Shown one piece after another: positions 1 to 9,361 of a stretch of DNA of 64,000 nt; within the stretch, counting starts at the first letter, position 1, and each line of letters opens with the position of its first letter. Source of the DNA: Aquibacillus rhizosphaerae (GTDB lineage Bacteria; Bacillota; Bacilli; Bacillales; Amphibacillaceae); contig NZ_JASTZU010000063.1 of the NCBI RefSeq assembly GCF_030282825.1, positions 512,256 through 576,255 of the forward strand, given 5' to 3'. Below the pieces are notes generated by a model. The model saw only the letters and a list, made by a program, of their open reading frames with translations. It searched no databases and was not told the origin of the DNA. Position numbers and translations under genes: made by a program.

Positions 1-1170
1 ACCTGTACCGCCTGTCAACAAGCGTCCTTCTTGTCGGCCAATCTCAACATAACCCATTATTTTATCGTAAGCTGCTTGGTCAATAACTGGACCCATGTAA
101 TTCGTGACATCAACAGGATCACCGATGGTTAACTTATTCGTTAGTTGAATGACTCGTTCTAAAACCTTATCGTAGACGTCTTGGTGTATTACTGCCCTAG
201 AGCCTGCGGAACACTTTTGTCCTGAAAAACCGAAAGCAGATATAGTAATTGACTCTGCGGCTAAATCGAGGTCTGTATCATTATCCACGACTACCGTATC
301 CTTACCACCCATTTCGGCAACAACACGTTTCAACCAAATCTGTCCGTCTTTTACTTTTGCAGCCTTTTCGAAAATTCGAAGGCCAACCTCTTTAGAACCA
401 GTAAAACTTACAAATCTTGTACGTTGATGCTCGACTAAATAATCTCCAATTTCTGATCCACTTCCGGGGATATAGTTAATGACACCATTAGGAAGACCAG
501 CTTCCTCAAGAACCTCCATGAACTTATAAGCAATAACAGGTGTTGTACTTGCTGGTTTTAGTAAAACAGTATTTCCGGTAACAATTGGAGCGACTGTTGT
601 ACCACACATAATCGCAAATAAGAAGTTCCATGGTGAAATAACGACTCCAACACCTAGAGGGATATAATTAAAGCGATTATTTTCAATCGGACGACTATTT
701 ACAGGCATCCCATCCTTTAAACGAAGCATTTGTCTTCCATAGTACTCCATAAAATCAATAGCTTCTGCTGTATCTGCATCTGCCTCTTTCCATGGCTTGC
801 CACCTTCTTTTACAAGTAAAGCAGAAAATTCATGCTTGCGTTTTCTGGTTAAGGCAGCTGCTCGAAAAAGAATGTCGGCTCGCATTTCTGGCTTCGTTTT
901 TCTCCACCATCGAAAGGTCTCATCGGCCACTTGCATTGCTTGTTCTGCAATCGCTTTGTTTGCTTTCGAAACTCGACCAATAATCTCGTCTCTATCCGCG
1001 GGATTTACTGAGATAATCTTTTCCTCTGTTTCAATCCGCTCTCCACCAATGATTAATGGATAGTCTTGACCGAGATAACCTTCTACTGTTTTTAGTGCCT
1101 CTTCAAATTCTTTTTTATTTTTTTCAACTGTAAAGTCTGTAAAAGGCTCATGCCGATATAATTGTACCAT
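1..1170 (-). CDS. pruA: L-glutamate gamma-semialdehyde (1-pyrroline-5-carboxylate) dehydrogenase, 3' end cut by window edge
   Basis: An aldehyde dehydrogenase that oxidises glutamate semialdehyde to glutamate with NAD, the second step of proline breakdown. The reading frame is open from the ATG at 1170 to the window edge, giving 390 of the usual ~515 residues. Family motifs are clear: the general-base Glu in V-A-E-M-G-G-K at about residue 286 and the nucleophile Cys in G-Q-K-C-S-A-G at about residue 320. The N-terminal part (FTDF, then PLIIGGERI) is typical of the RocA/PruA/PutC group. AAGGAGGAAATT sits just ahead of the ATG (1176-1187). It lies 61 bp downstream of the proline dehydrogenase gene on the same strand, so it is probably the second gene of a put operon. 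By context it is the PutC-type paralogue rather than RocA of arginine catabolism. The C-terminal ~125 residues are not seen. Confidence 0.95.
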   Translation of the reverse strand, partial: MVQLYRHEPFTDFTVEKNKKEFEEALKTVEGYLGQDYPLIIGGERIETEEKIISVNPADRDEIIGRVSKANKAIAEQAMQVADETFRWWRKTKPEMRADILFRAAALTRKRKHEFSALLVKEGGKPWKEADADTAEAIDFMEYYGRQMLRLKDGMPVNSRPIENNRFNYIPLGVGVVISPWNFLFAIMCGTTVAPIVTGNTVLLKPASTTPVIAYKFMEVLEEAGLPNGVINYIPGSGSEIGDYLVEHQRTRFVSFTGSKEVGLRIFEKAAKVKDGQIWLKRVVAEMGGKDTVVVDNDTDLDLAAESITISAFGFSGQKCSAGSRAVIHQDVYDKVLERVIQLTNKLTIGDPVDVTNYMGPVIDQAAYDKIMGYVEIGRQEGRLLTGGTG

Positions 1171-1231
1171 AATTAAATTTCCTCCTTGTTTTTCTTTGTT
1201 TATAAGCAGTTATGCGCATTTTTTATACACA

Positions 1232-2146
1232 TTACTTAAACATGTTTTTAAGTACGAACCAGACATTTGCTGGTCTTTCAGCCAAACGTCTCATAAAATA
1301 TCCAAACCAATCGACACCGAATGGAACATAAACACGAACCTTGAATCCTTCCTTAACTAGCTGTTTTTGAAGATCTTCACAAATTCCATATAACAATTGA
1401 AATTCAAATTGATCACTTGAAATATTTTTTTCGTCTACATATTGTTTTGCCTGCTGAATCACCTTTTCATCATGTGTTGCAATAGCGGTATAGTTTCCGT
1501 TTTGTAAGTGAAGTTTAATAATCTTATTGAAGTTTGTATCGACGTCCTGCTTGTCTGGAAAAGCAACCTTGTCCGATTCCTTATAAGCACCTTTAACGAG
1601 GCGGAGGTTTGGATGGTAAGCATCAAGTTCTTTTATGTCATCTTCAGCCCGGTAAAGATAGGCTTGAATAACTGATCCTACATTGTCATAATGCGTGAGT
1701 AGCTCTTTGAAAATATCTAAGGTAACTTGGCAATGGGCAAAATCCTCCATATCGATTCGAACAAAGATGTTATATTTTTTTGCTCGTTCTAAGATGTCAT
1801 ACATATGCTTTAGACAAACATCTTTATGAATATCTAAGCCTAAAGATGTCATTTTTAAAGAAAGATGGGACTCTACTTGAGAGTCGTGGATAGCATCCAA
1901 TGTTTTTAATATCATTTGTGCTGAAGCGTTTGCGTCTTGTTGAGTGGAAACAAATTCACCTAAATGATCAAGCGTGACAACTCTGCCATCTTTGTTTAAC
2001 CTTGAAGCAGTTTCAATTGCATGTTGTAACGTTTCCCCAGCCACAAATTTACTTGCGCCAAGTTTGTGCCCAAACTTTTTGGCAAACGTATTAACTGCTT
2101 TGCTTTTACCTAGAAATAGAAAAAAGTTTCGCATGATTGATTCCAT
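1232..2146 (-). CDS. putB: Proline dehydrogenase (FAD-dependent)
   Basis: Oxidises L-proline to 1-pyrroline-5-carboxylate and passes electrons through FAD to the respiratory chain. The 304-residue chain has the size of monofunctional Bacillus proline dehydrogenases. The C-terminal Y-F-M-R-R-L-A-E-R-P carries the paired arginines that bind the proline carboxylate, and L-L-Y-G-I and F-V-R-I-D-M-E are typical of the TIM-barrel core. The frame extends to an ATG at 2167, but GGAGG at 2156-2160 lies 9 nt before the ATG at 2146, so I start there (MESIMRNFF). It is followed by pruA on the same strand. The putative PutR gene ends 203 bp upstream, and the regulator could act on a promoter in that gap. 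Confidence 0.95.
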   Translation of the reverse strand: MESIMRNFFLFLGKSKAVNTFAKKFGHKLGASKFVAGETLQHAIETASRLNKDGRVVTLDHLGEFVSTQQDANASAQMILKTLDAIHDSQVESHLSLKMTSLGLDIHKDVCLKHMYDILERAKKYNIFVRIDMEDFAHCQVTLDIFKELLTHYDNVGSVIQAYLYRAEDDIKELDAYHPNLRLVKGAYKESDKVAFPDKQDVDTNFNKIIKLHLQNGNYTAIATHDEKVIQQAKQYVDEKNISSDQFEFQLLYGICEDLQKQLVKEGFKVRVYVPFGVDWFGYFMRRLAERPANVWFVLKNMFK

Positions 2147-2349
2147 TGGCCTCTTCCTCCAAATCATTTCACAACCTTAATAAACGAGAGGGCATATCTT
2201 ACTATTCATCTTATTAAATGGAGTATATGTTTATATCGTTGGATAAGCCCAATATTTTTGAAAAAGATTTGTGTTCTACCTACAATAATAAGGTCGAATG
2301 TAGTTTTGATTTCAGTAGGGGATGGTATGGCATTCTAAACATTTGTTGA

Positions 2350-3558
2350 TTATTTATAGCTTTGTAATAATAAATCAATATAAAGTGTAGTTCGCATGTT
2401 CATGTCATCGAAGTCAATATTCGTTAAAAGCACAACTTTCTTTAAGCGATAGCTTAGTGTGTTTGGATGGATAAAAAGTGCCTCTGCAGTTTCTACACCT
2501 TTACAGTTTAAGGTAATGTATTTTTCTAACGTGGGAAGTAATGCGGTGTGATTGGCCAAATCATATCTTTCTAAGTCAGAAATAATAGTATTGATGTAAC
2601 CTTCTTTTGTATATTTTTCCTGAATGCTAGGTAATAGACTATAAATTCCTAGCTTAGGATAGTAATAGGAGATGTTCGGCTCCCTAAATGATTTGTGTAT
2701 GTTGATGACTTCCAATGCTTCGTGATAGTGAGAATGCAATTCTAATAGATTTCTAGATTTATTACTGATTCCAAAGAAAATCGCGTTTGCGTTATTTTTC
2801 TGTTTCACGTTTTTTTCAATAAGGCGATCCGCCATAGAATACAAATCTTCCTCCATCTTTTCTCCTCTTCCCATCAGAAGGGTTACATGATTTTCATTTT
2901 TGACGAACATGGAATATTCGTTCTCATAAAAACAATAGGAGCGAATGTACTTAAGTAAACGATTCAATAGTTTATTTTCAGGTACATAAAAGATGATTAT
3001 TACAAATTCTAGCGGAAGAGTGATTCCAGACATCTCTGCTTCAAAAAGCAGCATTTTCTCACTTGTATATTGCCCCTCGAGCAGTTTAGTGAGAAGACGT
3101 TGATCCGTGGATTTAGCAGGACGATGGTCTTGTTTCATTTTTATTGCTATTTCCTCACCAACTGAGGTAATTATATTAAAGTCTTCTTCAGTCAGTTTAC
3201 GATTTGCTTCTTGTACCCATAAATAGGCTATCGATATATTCTCTTCTCGAATACAAAATACAACGCGCTCTGTAAAATCAATTTTTGGAATGCAAGGTAA
3301 CCGGATTGGTTCATGAGAAGATTCAATTGTTTCGACTACTTTTTCTTCCGTTAAGCAATCAATAATATACAGGGGAGCTTTTTTGTCAAGGATTGTATTT
3401 TTGCGAACATCATCAAGGAGTTGATAGTTTCCACTATAAGTAATAAGCTCAAAATCTGTTGTTTCTAATAGTACTGGATTTTGAGTGCGTTCCTCTAAGA
3501 ATTCAACTAAATCAAGTAACGACATGTTATGTTGGTCATATTTTGATGTTATTTTCAA
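2350..3558 (-). CDS. putR: PucR/CdaR-family transcriptional regulator, probable proline-responsive PutR
   Basis: Protein of 402 residues ending in the PucR-type helix-turn-helix: N-C-K-G-V-E-T-A-E-A-L-F-I-H-P-N-T-L-S-Y-R at about residues 350-370, then a recognition-helix stretch (LKKVVLLTNIDF). The N-terminal ~150 residues look like a ligand-sensing region. I start at the TTG at 3558 because GGAGGCGAT (3570-3562) gives ideal spacing; the ATG further upstream (3594) has no ribosome binding site. In B. subtilis a protein of this family and size, PutR, activates the proline genes in response to proline. Its position directly upstream of putB-pruA on the same strand supports that role here. The specific name is by context. 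Confidence 0.82.
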   Translation of the reverse strand: MKITSKYDQHNMSLLDLVEFLEERTQNPVLLETTDFELITYSGNYQLLDDVRKNTILDKKAPLYIIDCLTEEKVVETIESSHEPIRLPCIPKIDFTERVVFCIREENISIAYLWVQEANRKLTEEDFNIITSVGEEIAIKMKQDHRPAKSTDQRLLTKLLEGQYTSEKMLLFEAEMSGITLPLEFVIIIFYVPENKLLNRLLKYIRSYCFYENEYSMFVKNENHVTLLMGRGEKMEEDLYSMADRLIEKNVKQKNNANAIFFGISNKSRNLLELHSHYHEALEVINIHKSFREPNISYYYPKLGIYSLLPSIQEKYTKEGYINTIISDLERYDLANHTALLPTLEKYITLNCKGVETAEALFIHPNTLSYRLKKVVLLTNIDFDDMNMRTTLYIDLLLQSYK

Positions 3559-4070
3559 AGAATCGCCTCCATTTAATAGAAGTTTGGTTATCAAAAGAAG
3601 CCCCTTTCGCAGATGCGAGTATGGACCTTGCCGATGTAAGGCTTGTAATATTTGATAAGGTAAAGTAGTAGGTTTAGGTGAAGGACTCTGTTTGTACTAT
3701 TAATTATATAGCACCTAAACGCTTTTATAACCATGGATTAGGAACTGGAGGAAATTCGATGACTGGTTCGTTGTTCTTCTTTCAATTAAAATTAGTTTAG
3801 GCATGTCCTTAATTGTTACCATTCCCTCCAAAAAGTAAATGTGATATATTAATAAGCAAACCTTTCTAGAGTTATGTAACGTTTTTTTGTATAATAAAAT
3901 CAAATATAAAATTATTTGGCATAGTTGAACCGAGATTAGGACACCTGAAAAATGCAATTGACTAGGAGTTCCTATTCTAATACAGTGGGTAAAACTAATA
4001 AGGAACCTATTCCAAAACTGTATATGGAGGTTTATATCTGATAGAGTTAAAGTGAACGAGGAGGGACGAT
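3559..4070. other. Intergenic region between the put genes and the galactoside cluster
   Basis: About 510 bp holding the divergent promoters. No convincing gene is present. On the + strand, 3585-3668 reads as a short open stretch ending ...DLADVRLVIFDKVK before a TAG. It looks like protein sequence and could be the tail of a lost gene, but I cannot assign it. The leftward open frame at 3715-4083 has unlikely composition and no ribosome binding site. Confidence 0.4.
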
Positions 4071-5603
4071 ATGAATGTACCATGGAAAGTACTAATCGTT
4101 GATGATGAGATGCTTATTAGACAAGGGATTATTAACTACATCAACTGGGAGGAAGAAGGCTTTCAAATTGCTGGAGAAGCAGGAAACGGAAAGGAGGCAC
4201 TACAGTTAATTGAACAAAGTCAACCTCACATTATTATTACTGATATTGTTATGCCTGGCATGGATGGTATTGAGTTTGTTAAAGAAGTTAAAGCCAAGTA
4301 CCCTACGATTGAAATCCTGGTATTAAGCAGCTTCGAAAACTTTGATTATGTTCGTTCCACTTTTCAAAATGGTGTCGCCGATTATATATTAAAACCAAAG
4401 CTAAATGGAGAAGAGTTAATAAATACGTTGCGAAAAATTGCCCCTGACAGAGCTAACAATGAATCAAAACATCAACCAGCTTCGGTAGAAGAACTCTTGA
4501 AAAAAAGTATAAAAGGTTACACTTTAATGAAAGGTGAAACCACACTTGCCTCAGCTTTTCCATATAGCCAATTTATAATAGTAGCTGTATGTAGGACTGA
4601 AGATAAAGAAAAGGTCTTAACTTACAAGGAAATAAAAGATCAAATGGCAAAGCATATGGAGTCAATGGAGATGTATTCTATTCCAAATTATGAAAACGCT
4701 ATCATATATATTGTTAATTTTGAGCCAAACCAGTTAACTTCTATTAAACTAGCAGTTTCAGAACTGGGAAAGAAATACAACGATTCTGATTATGAAAGTC
4801 AATGGATTATCAGTAAGCCTTTTTCTTCCATTTCCCAATTAAAAGAAATATATGAAGAAAACCTTCTTCGGATGAAAAATTATTTCTTTTATCTACAAGA
4901 TAGAAAATTAATCATGTACGATGATTTGCCTGAAGTAGTAGAAGATAGTAAACATTTTGATTTAAACCAATTTATTGATTTTTTCAAGCATAAGCAATTT
5001 AGTGTTGCGATGCAATATTTAACAGAGCATGTAGATTCTTTGGCGAGTAACTATACAAAAGATATATTTGAATATAAGTCATGGTTGGAGAACATTATTT
5101 TTAATATTATTGTTCTGTTAGGAAATATGAAATACGACACGGCAGACATTGAGTCAAAGAAGTATGATTATTTTACTAATATTAATGAAGCAAAACATGC
5201 AAGTTCTGCACTTTTTCATTTCTATGATTTTTTATCAGAAGTTAATAAAATTGTTTTAAAAGATAATGAGGAAAGTCCAACGAAAATGCAGTTATTGCTA
5301 CAATATATTGACGATTATTATTCAGAGCCACTTTCCCTAACGACATTAGCGAACCATTTTCATTTTAATGCATCGTATTTATCTAGTTATTTTAGTACCC
5401 ATCATAGAGAAGGCTTTAGTGAGTATTTGAATCAGGTGAGAATTGATAAAGCCAAGCTTATTTTGAAATCCGGTACAATATCAATAGCAACAGTAAGTGA
5501 AATGGTTGGGTATTCAGATCCAAGTTACTTTTGTAAAGTGTTTAAGCGGATAGCGGGAATGTCCCCAAGTAATTATCGAAAAGAAGCATCTTCAATGAAT
5601 TGA
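4071..5603 (+). CDS. Response regulator, receiver plus AraC-type DNA-binding domain (YesN type)
   Basis: Cytoplasmic transcription factor of 510 residues. The N-terminal receiver (about 5-125) has the acidic pair D-D-E near residue 11, the phospho-acceptor Asp58 in I-T-D-I-V-M-P-G-M-D-G, and Lys in L-K-P-K near 108. A long middle segment follows, then an AraC/XylS helix-turn-helix pair at about 405-505 ending in the signature SDPSYFCKVFKRIAGMSP. A GAGGAGGGACGAT ribosome binding site precedes the ATG. The histidine kinase gene starts 10 bp after its stop, so the two form a two-component system. Pairs of this type usually control the adjacent sugar ABC transporter, which here begins 300 bp further on. 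Confidence 0.93.
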   Translation: MNVPWKVLIVDDEMLIRQGIINYINWEEEGFQIAGEAGNGKEALQLIEQSQPHIIITDIVMPGMDGIEFVKEVKAKYPTIEILVLSSFENFDYVRSTFQNGVADYILKPKLNGEELINTLRKIAPDRANNESKHQPASVEELLKKSIKGYTLMKGETTLASAFPYSQFIIVAVCRTEDKEKVLTYKEIKDQMAKHMESMEMYSIPNYENAIIYIVNFEPNQLTSIKLAVSELGKKYNDSDYESQWIISKPFSSISQLKEIYEENLLRMKNYFFYLQDRKLIMYDDLPEVVEDSKHFDLNQFIDFFKHKQFSVAMQYLTEHVDSLASNYTKDIFEYKSWLENIIFNIIVLLGNMKYDTADIESKKYDYFTNINEAKHASSALFHFYDFLSEVNKIVLKDNEESPTKMQLLLQYIDDYYSEPLSLTTLANHFHFNASYLSSYFSTHHREGFSEYLNQVRIDKAKLILKSGTISIATVSEMVGYSDPSYFCKVFKRIAGMSPSNYRKEASSMN

Positions 5604-5613
5604 GGGTAACCTT

Positions 5614-7368
5614 ATGGCAAAAATGCTAACGTTTATTAAAAAAAACAACTTATTTGTGAAAATGTTTCTGGTGATGGTTATAAGTATTGTGTCCGTATCT
5701 GTCTTGATTACTTTTAGCACAATTCGCATGTCTAGTAATCTTTTTATGGAAACATTCAGTATTACCAATACGAAGGTAATCAGTCAAATTAAACAACGGT
5801 TCGAAGCTTTTAATTACTCTGTTATTGTTACATGGATTGATGTTCAGAATAATGGAACGATTAAAGAGGGTTTGACAAAAGAAGATGGAAACTCCGTAGA
5901 GATGAATACATCGTTCTATGCGATAAAACAGCAAATGGAACGTATCTATTATGATAATCCTAATGATGCAAACCTGATTTTATTAGGAGTTAATTCTCAT
6001 TTATTTAACATGAAATATTCCAATTGGCCAATTGCTGCGGAAACGTTAGTCAATCACCCAATGACGATTAAGACAAGTGAAAATCCAAATCAAATATTAT
6101 ATCAGTTTGATTCATCAGAAGTGACGCTTGGAGTCCCAATGATTGTGGCAACAAAAGCTCTTACTGAAAGATCGACAGGGAATATCTATGGCTATTTGTA
6201 TGTTCCAATCCGTGAACAAAATTTTAGAGAATTTTATGAAGGCTATACAAGTCAGGGAAACAATGTGTTAGTGATGAATAGTGATGGGAGGATTATTTCC
6301 AGCAATCAACGAGAAATGATAGGGGAAAATGCACAGAATTTGTTAAATTATACGAACGAAATTTCAGACGAAAATTTAGAGTATAAAGAAATTAACGTAT
6401 TCGAAAAAGATTATTTGATGTTATCAGAGTATTTACCTGCCCTTGACCTATACATTGTTAATTTGATTGACAAGGATTTAGTGATGGATAATTTAGTTGA
6501 TACGAGAGAAATAGTTTTTATTAGTATTGGAATTGTTATCATTGCTGTGTTTGTGGTTTTTATTATATCAAGAAGAATGACGGTGTCGTTAAGTAAATTA
6601 GTTAATCAAATTTCTAATATGGCTAGGTACGATTTTAGTAAGCCTGTCCAAGTGAACGGGGGCTATGAGGCCAGAAAAATTGCAAGTTCATTTAATTATA
6701 TGCTCAATGAGTTACACGAATATGTGAATATATTAATGAAAACACAGCGAAAACAACGAAAAGCGGAATTAGAAGCATTGCAGCATCAAATCAATCCACA
6801 CTTTCTTTATAATACGTTAACTTCGATTAAATTTTTAGTAAAAGAAGGCAAGAAAGAATCCGCCTTTGATACGATGGACGCTCTCATTTCTTTGTTGCAA
6901 AATGCTTTAGGAAATGTGGATGAGACAATTACCGTTGAACAAGAGATTGTTAATATGAAAAACTATGTCCTAATTAATCAGACGAGATATGGTGATCGAA
7001 TTAAGGTTAACTACCTCATCTCTCCAGATTGTGTGGACTATCATTTGCCGAAGTTAATCATTCAGCCATTTATCGAAAATGCTTTTTTTCACGCGTTCAC
7101 TAATAAAAAGAATGGATATATTCAACTATTGATTGCCCAAAAGGATAATAATCTTATATGTGAAGTCATCGATAGTGGAGACGGAATGGCTGAAAAAAAA
7201 TCACCTTATTTTAAAGAGAAACGTCAATTATTTAGTGGCATCGGTGTGCGAAATGTACATGAACGAATACAGTTATTATATGGTAAAGAATACGGGGTAG
7301 AGATAACAAGTGAGCTAGGAAAAGGAACTAAAGTAAAAATTAACTTGCCTCTAATTAAGAAAAACTAA
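5614..7368 (+). CDS. Membrane sensor histidine kinase (YesM type)
   Basis: A 584-residue sensor kinase, partner of the response regulator just upstream. One membrane helix lies near residues 14-35 and a second near 297-319, enclosing an extracytoplasmic sensor of about 260 residues. HAMP-like sequence follows, then the His_kinase module with the phospho-acceptor in Q-I-N-P-H-F-L-Y-N (His396). The ATP-binding domain has N in I-E-N-A-F and G boxes D-S-G-D-G-M and G-I-G-V-R-N-V. This arrangement is the LytS/YesM class, in which the sensor often detects a sugar or sugar-bound lipoprotein. The lead gene spacing (10 bp) implies co-transcription, and a strong terminator ends the pair. A second in-frame ATG lies 9 nt downstream. 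Confidence 0.93.
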   Translation: MAKMLTFIKKNNLFVKMFLVMVISIVSVSVLITFSTIRMSSNLFMETFSITNTKVISQIKQRFEAFNYSVIVTWIDVQNNGTIKEGLTKEDGNSVEMNTSFYAIKQQMERIYYDNPNDANLILLGVNSHLFNMKYSNWPIAAETLVNHPMTIKTSENPNQILYQFDSSEVTLGVPMIVATKALTERSTGNIYGYLYVPIREQNFREFYEGYTSQGNNVLVMNSDGRIISSNQREMIGENAQNLLNYTNEISDENLEYKEINVFEKDYLMLSEYLPALDLYIVNLIDKDLVMDNLVDTREIVFISIGIVIIAVFVVFIISRRMTVSLSKLVNQISNMARYDFSKPVQVNGGYEARKIASSFNYMLNELHEYVNILMKTQRKQRKAELEALQHQINPHFLYNTLTSIKFLVKEGKKESAFDTMDALISLLQNALGNVDETITVEQEIVNMKNYVLINQTRYGDRIKVNYLISPDCVDYHLPKLIIQPFIENAFFHAFTNKKNGYIQLLIAQKDNNLICEVIDSGDGMAEKKSPYFKEKRQLFSGIGVRNVHERIQLLYGKEYGVEITSELGKGTKVKINLPLIKKN

Positions 7369-7396
7369 CACTCAAATCGTACGAGTGTTAGTTTTT
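7362..7396 (+). terminator. Rho-independent terminator of the two-component operon
   Basis: AAACTAACACTC (7362-7373) pairs with GAGTGTTAGTTT (7383-7394) across a 9-nt loop, followed by more T. The stem overlaps the kinase stop codon. It separates the regulator pair from the transporter operon. Confidence 0.85.
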
Positions 7397-7532
7397 ATCC
7401 CTTGTTTTACTTTAAGGCTTTGTTTAAGTAGTAGTGGATTTCCTTTTTAGAACGTGAGGAGCCAGGCATACAAAGAAATGACAATTGAAAATCTAAAGAT
7501 ATTCCAATTTCTAAATATAGTACAATTCATAT

Positions 7533-7546
7533 TGTTAACGCTTACA
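7533..7546 (+). promoter_or_regulatory. CcpA cre-like site upstream of the sugar-binding protein gene (distal)
   Basis: TGTTAACGCTTACA fits the Bacillus cre consensus TGWAARCGYTWNCW at 13 of 14 positions, with T for A at position 4. It lies about 140 bp before the start codon of the solute-binding lipoprotein, consistent with carbon catabolite control of the galactoside genes. Confidence 0.6.
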
Positions 7547-7632
7547 TAAATGTCTAAAAATATTCAAATTATTTTCTAAATATCGTTCTAACAGTCCCAT
7601 TTGATTCGGTGTTATGATTAAATCAAGCGTTA

Positions 7633-7646
7633 TGATAACGCTTTCA
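7633..7646 (+). promoter_or_regulatory. CcpA cre-like site upstream of the sugar-binding protein gene (proximal)
   Basis: TGATAACGCTTTCA fits the cre consensus at 13 of 14 positions, with the same T-for-A change at position 4 as the distal site 100 bp upstream. It sits 37 bp before the lipoprotein start codon, where bound CcpA would block transcription or its start. A LacI-family repressor other than CcpA could also use the pair. Confidence 0.6.
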
Positions 7647-7682
7647 ATTAAGTGTTTTATAAAAAAGAGGGGGTTTTTCTTA

Positions 7683-8990
7683 ATGAAAAAACAATGGTTT
7701 TTAGTGTTAACGGTTTTATCTATTCTTTTTCTAGCTGCCTGTAGTGGTGAGGGTTCTGAAAGTTCAGGTGATAATGATTCTAGCTCAGGTGATAAGGCTT
7801 CAGGGGATGAAACAACATCAATTACAGCTTGGGCATGGGATGTAAATTTTAATATTGCAGCTCTAAACATTGCGAAAGAGCATTATGAAGGTGACTTGGA
7901 ATTAGACATTATAGAAAATGCGCAAGAGGATATCGTTCAAAAATTAAATACTGGATTAAGTTCAGGAACGATGAAAGGAATGCCTAACATTGTATTAATT
8001 GAAGATCAACGTGCGCAAAGTTTCTTGCAAGCATATCCAGATGCTTTCTTCCCAATCGATGACTATTTCAACACGGATGACTTTGCAGCGTATAAATTGG
8101 AATCTACTAGTTTTGACGGAAAACAGTATGGTTTACCATTTGATACAGGTGTAACGGGATTATTCTTCCGGACAGACTACCTTGAAGAAGCTGGCTATAC
8201 AACGGATGATTTAACTAATATTACGTGGGAAAAATACATTGAAATCGGTAAAGATGTAAAAGAGAAAACGGGTAAAGATTTCATTTCTCTAGATCCAAAC
8301 GACTTAGGTCTTTTACGAGTTATGATGCAAACGGCTGGTGCATGGTACGTGGAGAATGATGGAACAACGGTAAATCTAGTAGACAATGAACCTTTGAAAA
8401 AGGCTTTGCAAAACTATAAAGCAATCATGGAAGCTGACATGGTGAAAGCTAACTCTGACTGGAGCCAGTTCCTTGCAGCATTCAATAGTGGTGATGTGGC
8501 AACTGTTCCTGTTGGTAACTGGATTGCTGCTAGTGTTGAAGCTGAAGAATCTCAATCAGGGAAATGGGCAGTTGCTCCGACTCCTCGTTTAGACATTGAA
8601 GGGGCAGAACAAGCGTCTAACCAAGGTGGTAGCTCATGGTATGTGCTAAATGTTGATGGAAAAGAAAAAGCTGCTGAATTTTTAGGTGAAACGTTCGGCT
8701 CAAGCACGCCATTCTACGAAGACTTAGTAACTGAAGTAGGTGCAATTGGTACGTATAAACCAGCTTCAAGTAGTGAAGTTTATGCTACTCCAAATGAATT
8801 CTTTGGTGGGCAAGCAATTGTAAAAGATTTCTCTGAATGGATGGCTGATGTTCCTCCGGTAAATATGGGCTTAAACACGTATGCAATCGAGGATATCATA
8901 GCTGCTGAAGTGCAAAATTATCTAAAAGGCAAAGCTTTAGAAGATGTACTTGCAGATGCTCAAGCTCAAGCAGAATCACAATTAAAATAA
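7683..8990 (+). CDS. ABC transporter sugar-binding lipoprotein
   Basis: Extracellular solute-binding protein of 435 residues, family 1 (carbohydrate uptake CUT1 type). The signal peptide MKKQWFLVLTVLSILF ends in a lipobox L-A-A-C with Cys20 as the lipid-anchored residue, followed by a Ser/Gly/Asp-rich linker. I start at 7683 because AGAGGGGG lies just ahead; the longer frame from 7614 would put the signal sequence inside the protein. Two cre-like sites lie upstream and the permease genes follow after a 370-bp gap that holds two hairpins. With the downstream galactosidases, the likely ligand is a galacto-oligosaccharide such as a galactan fragment or a raffinose-type sugar. The ligand is inferred from context only. 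Confidence 0.92.
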   Translation: MKKQWFLVLTVLSILFLAACSGEGSESSGDNDSSSGDKASGDETTSITAWAWDVNFNIAALNIAKEHYEGDLELDIIENAQEDIVQKLNTGLSSGTMKGMPNIVLIEDQRAQSFLQAYPDAFFPIDDYFNTDDFAAYKLESTSFDGKQYGLPFDTGVTGLFFRTDYLEEAGYTTDDLTNITWEKYIEIGKDVKEKTGKDFISLDPNDLGLLRVMMQTAGAWYVENDGTTVNLVDNEPLKKALQNYKAIMEADMVKANSDWSQFLAAFNSGDVATVPVGNWIAASVEAEESQSGKWAVAPTPRLDIEGAEQASNQGGSSWYVLNVDGKEKAAEFLGETFGSSTPFYEDLVTEVGAIGTYKPASSSEVYATPNEFFGGQAIVKDFSEWMADVPPVNMGLNTYAIEDIIAAEVQNYLKGKALEDVLADAQAQAESQLK

Positions 8991-8993
8991 GTG

Positions 8994-9109
8994 AATCAAT
9001 TTCATAATTACCTTAAACACCCATCTATAACGAAATATAGTTTGGAAATGTTTTTATCCAACTACATATTGTTATGGATGGCGCTGAAATAGGTATTATG
9101 AAATTGATT
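8994..9109. repeat. ~115-nt palindromic repeat, copy A
   Basis: The ends are inverted copies: AATCAATTTCATAATTACC at 8994-9012 and GGTATTATGAAATTGATT at 9092-9109, differing by one base gap. Inside, CATCTATAAC pairs with GTTATGGATG, and a further stem leads to an ATATAGTTTGGA...TCCAACT core. The element folds on itself into one long hairpin. Related copies lie at 37364-37473 and 56005-56083. This copy begins right after the stop codon of the binding-protein gene and so would lie in the transporter mRNA. Confidence 0.85.
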
Positions 9110-9128
9110 AAAGTAATTAATATTAATT

Positions 9129-9197
9129 AGCCTAAGGAGAAGCCTGAAACTTGGATGAGTAGTACACGATGCCAAAACAGCGCTATTACCTTAGGCT
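9129..9197 (+). other. Interrupted inverted repeat between binding protein and permease genes
   Basis: AGCCTAAGG (9129-9137) and CCTTAGGCT (9189-9197) are perfect inverted arms around a 51-nt middle, followed by TTG. Together with repeat copy A it fills the gap between the lipoprotein and permease genes. Partial termination or mRNA protection at such a place would give more binding protein than permease. No separate gene is seen from 9110 to 9361. Confidence 0.5.
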
Positions 9198-9361
9198 TTG
9201 TATCTAAACATGTCTTGTCAATGACCTAAAAAGAGAATCATCGGCAAATTTGAAAACACGTTATTTTTAAAATGAGGGGATTCTAGAAACGATTCATTTT
9301 CAGGGGGAATCATCTTCCTTATAAAGCCGAGTCTTTCTCATGAGTAAGGAGGAATGGAAAC

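Noticed and set aside
3715..4083. 122-residue leftward ORF overlapping the response regulator start
   Set aside because: It overlaps the start of a certain gene and contains its promoter region; no ribosome binding site.
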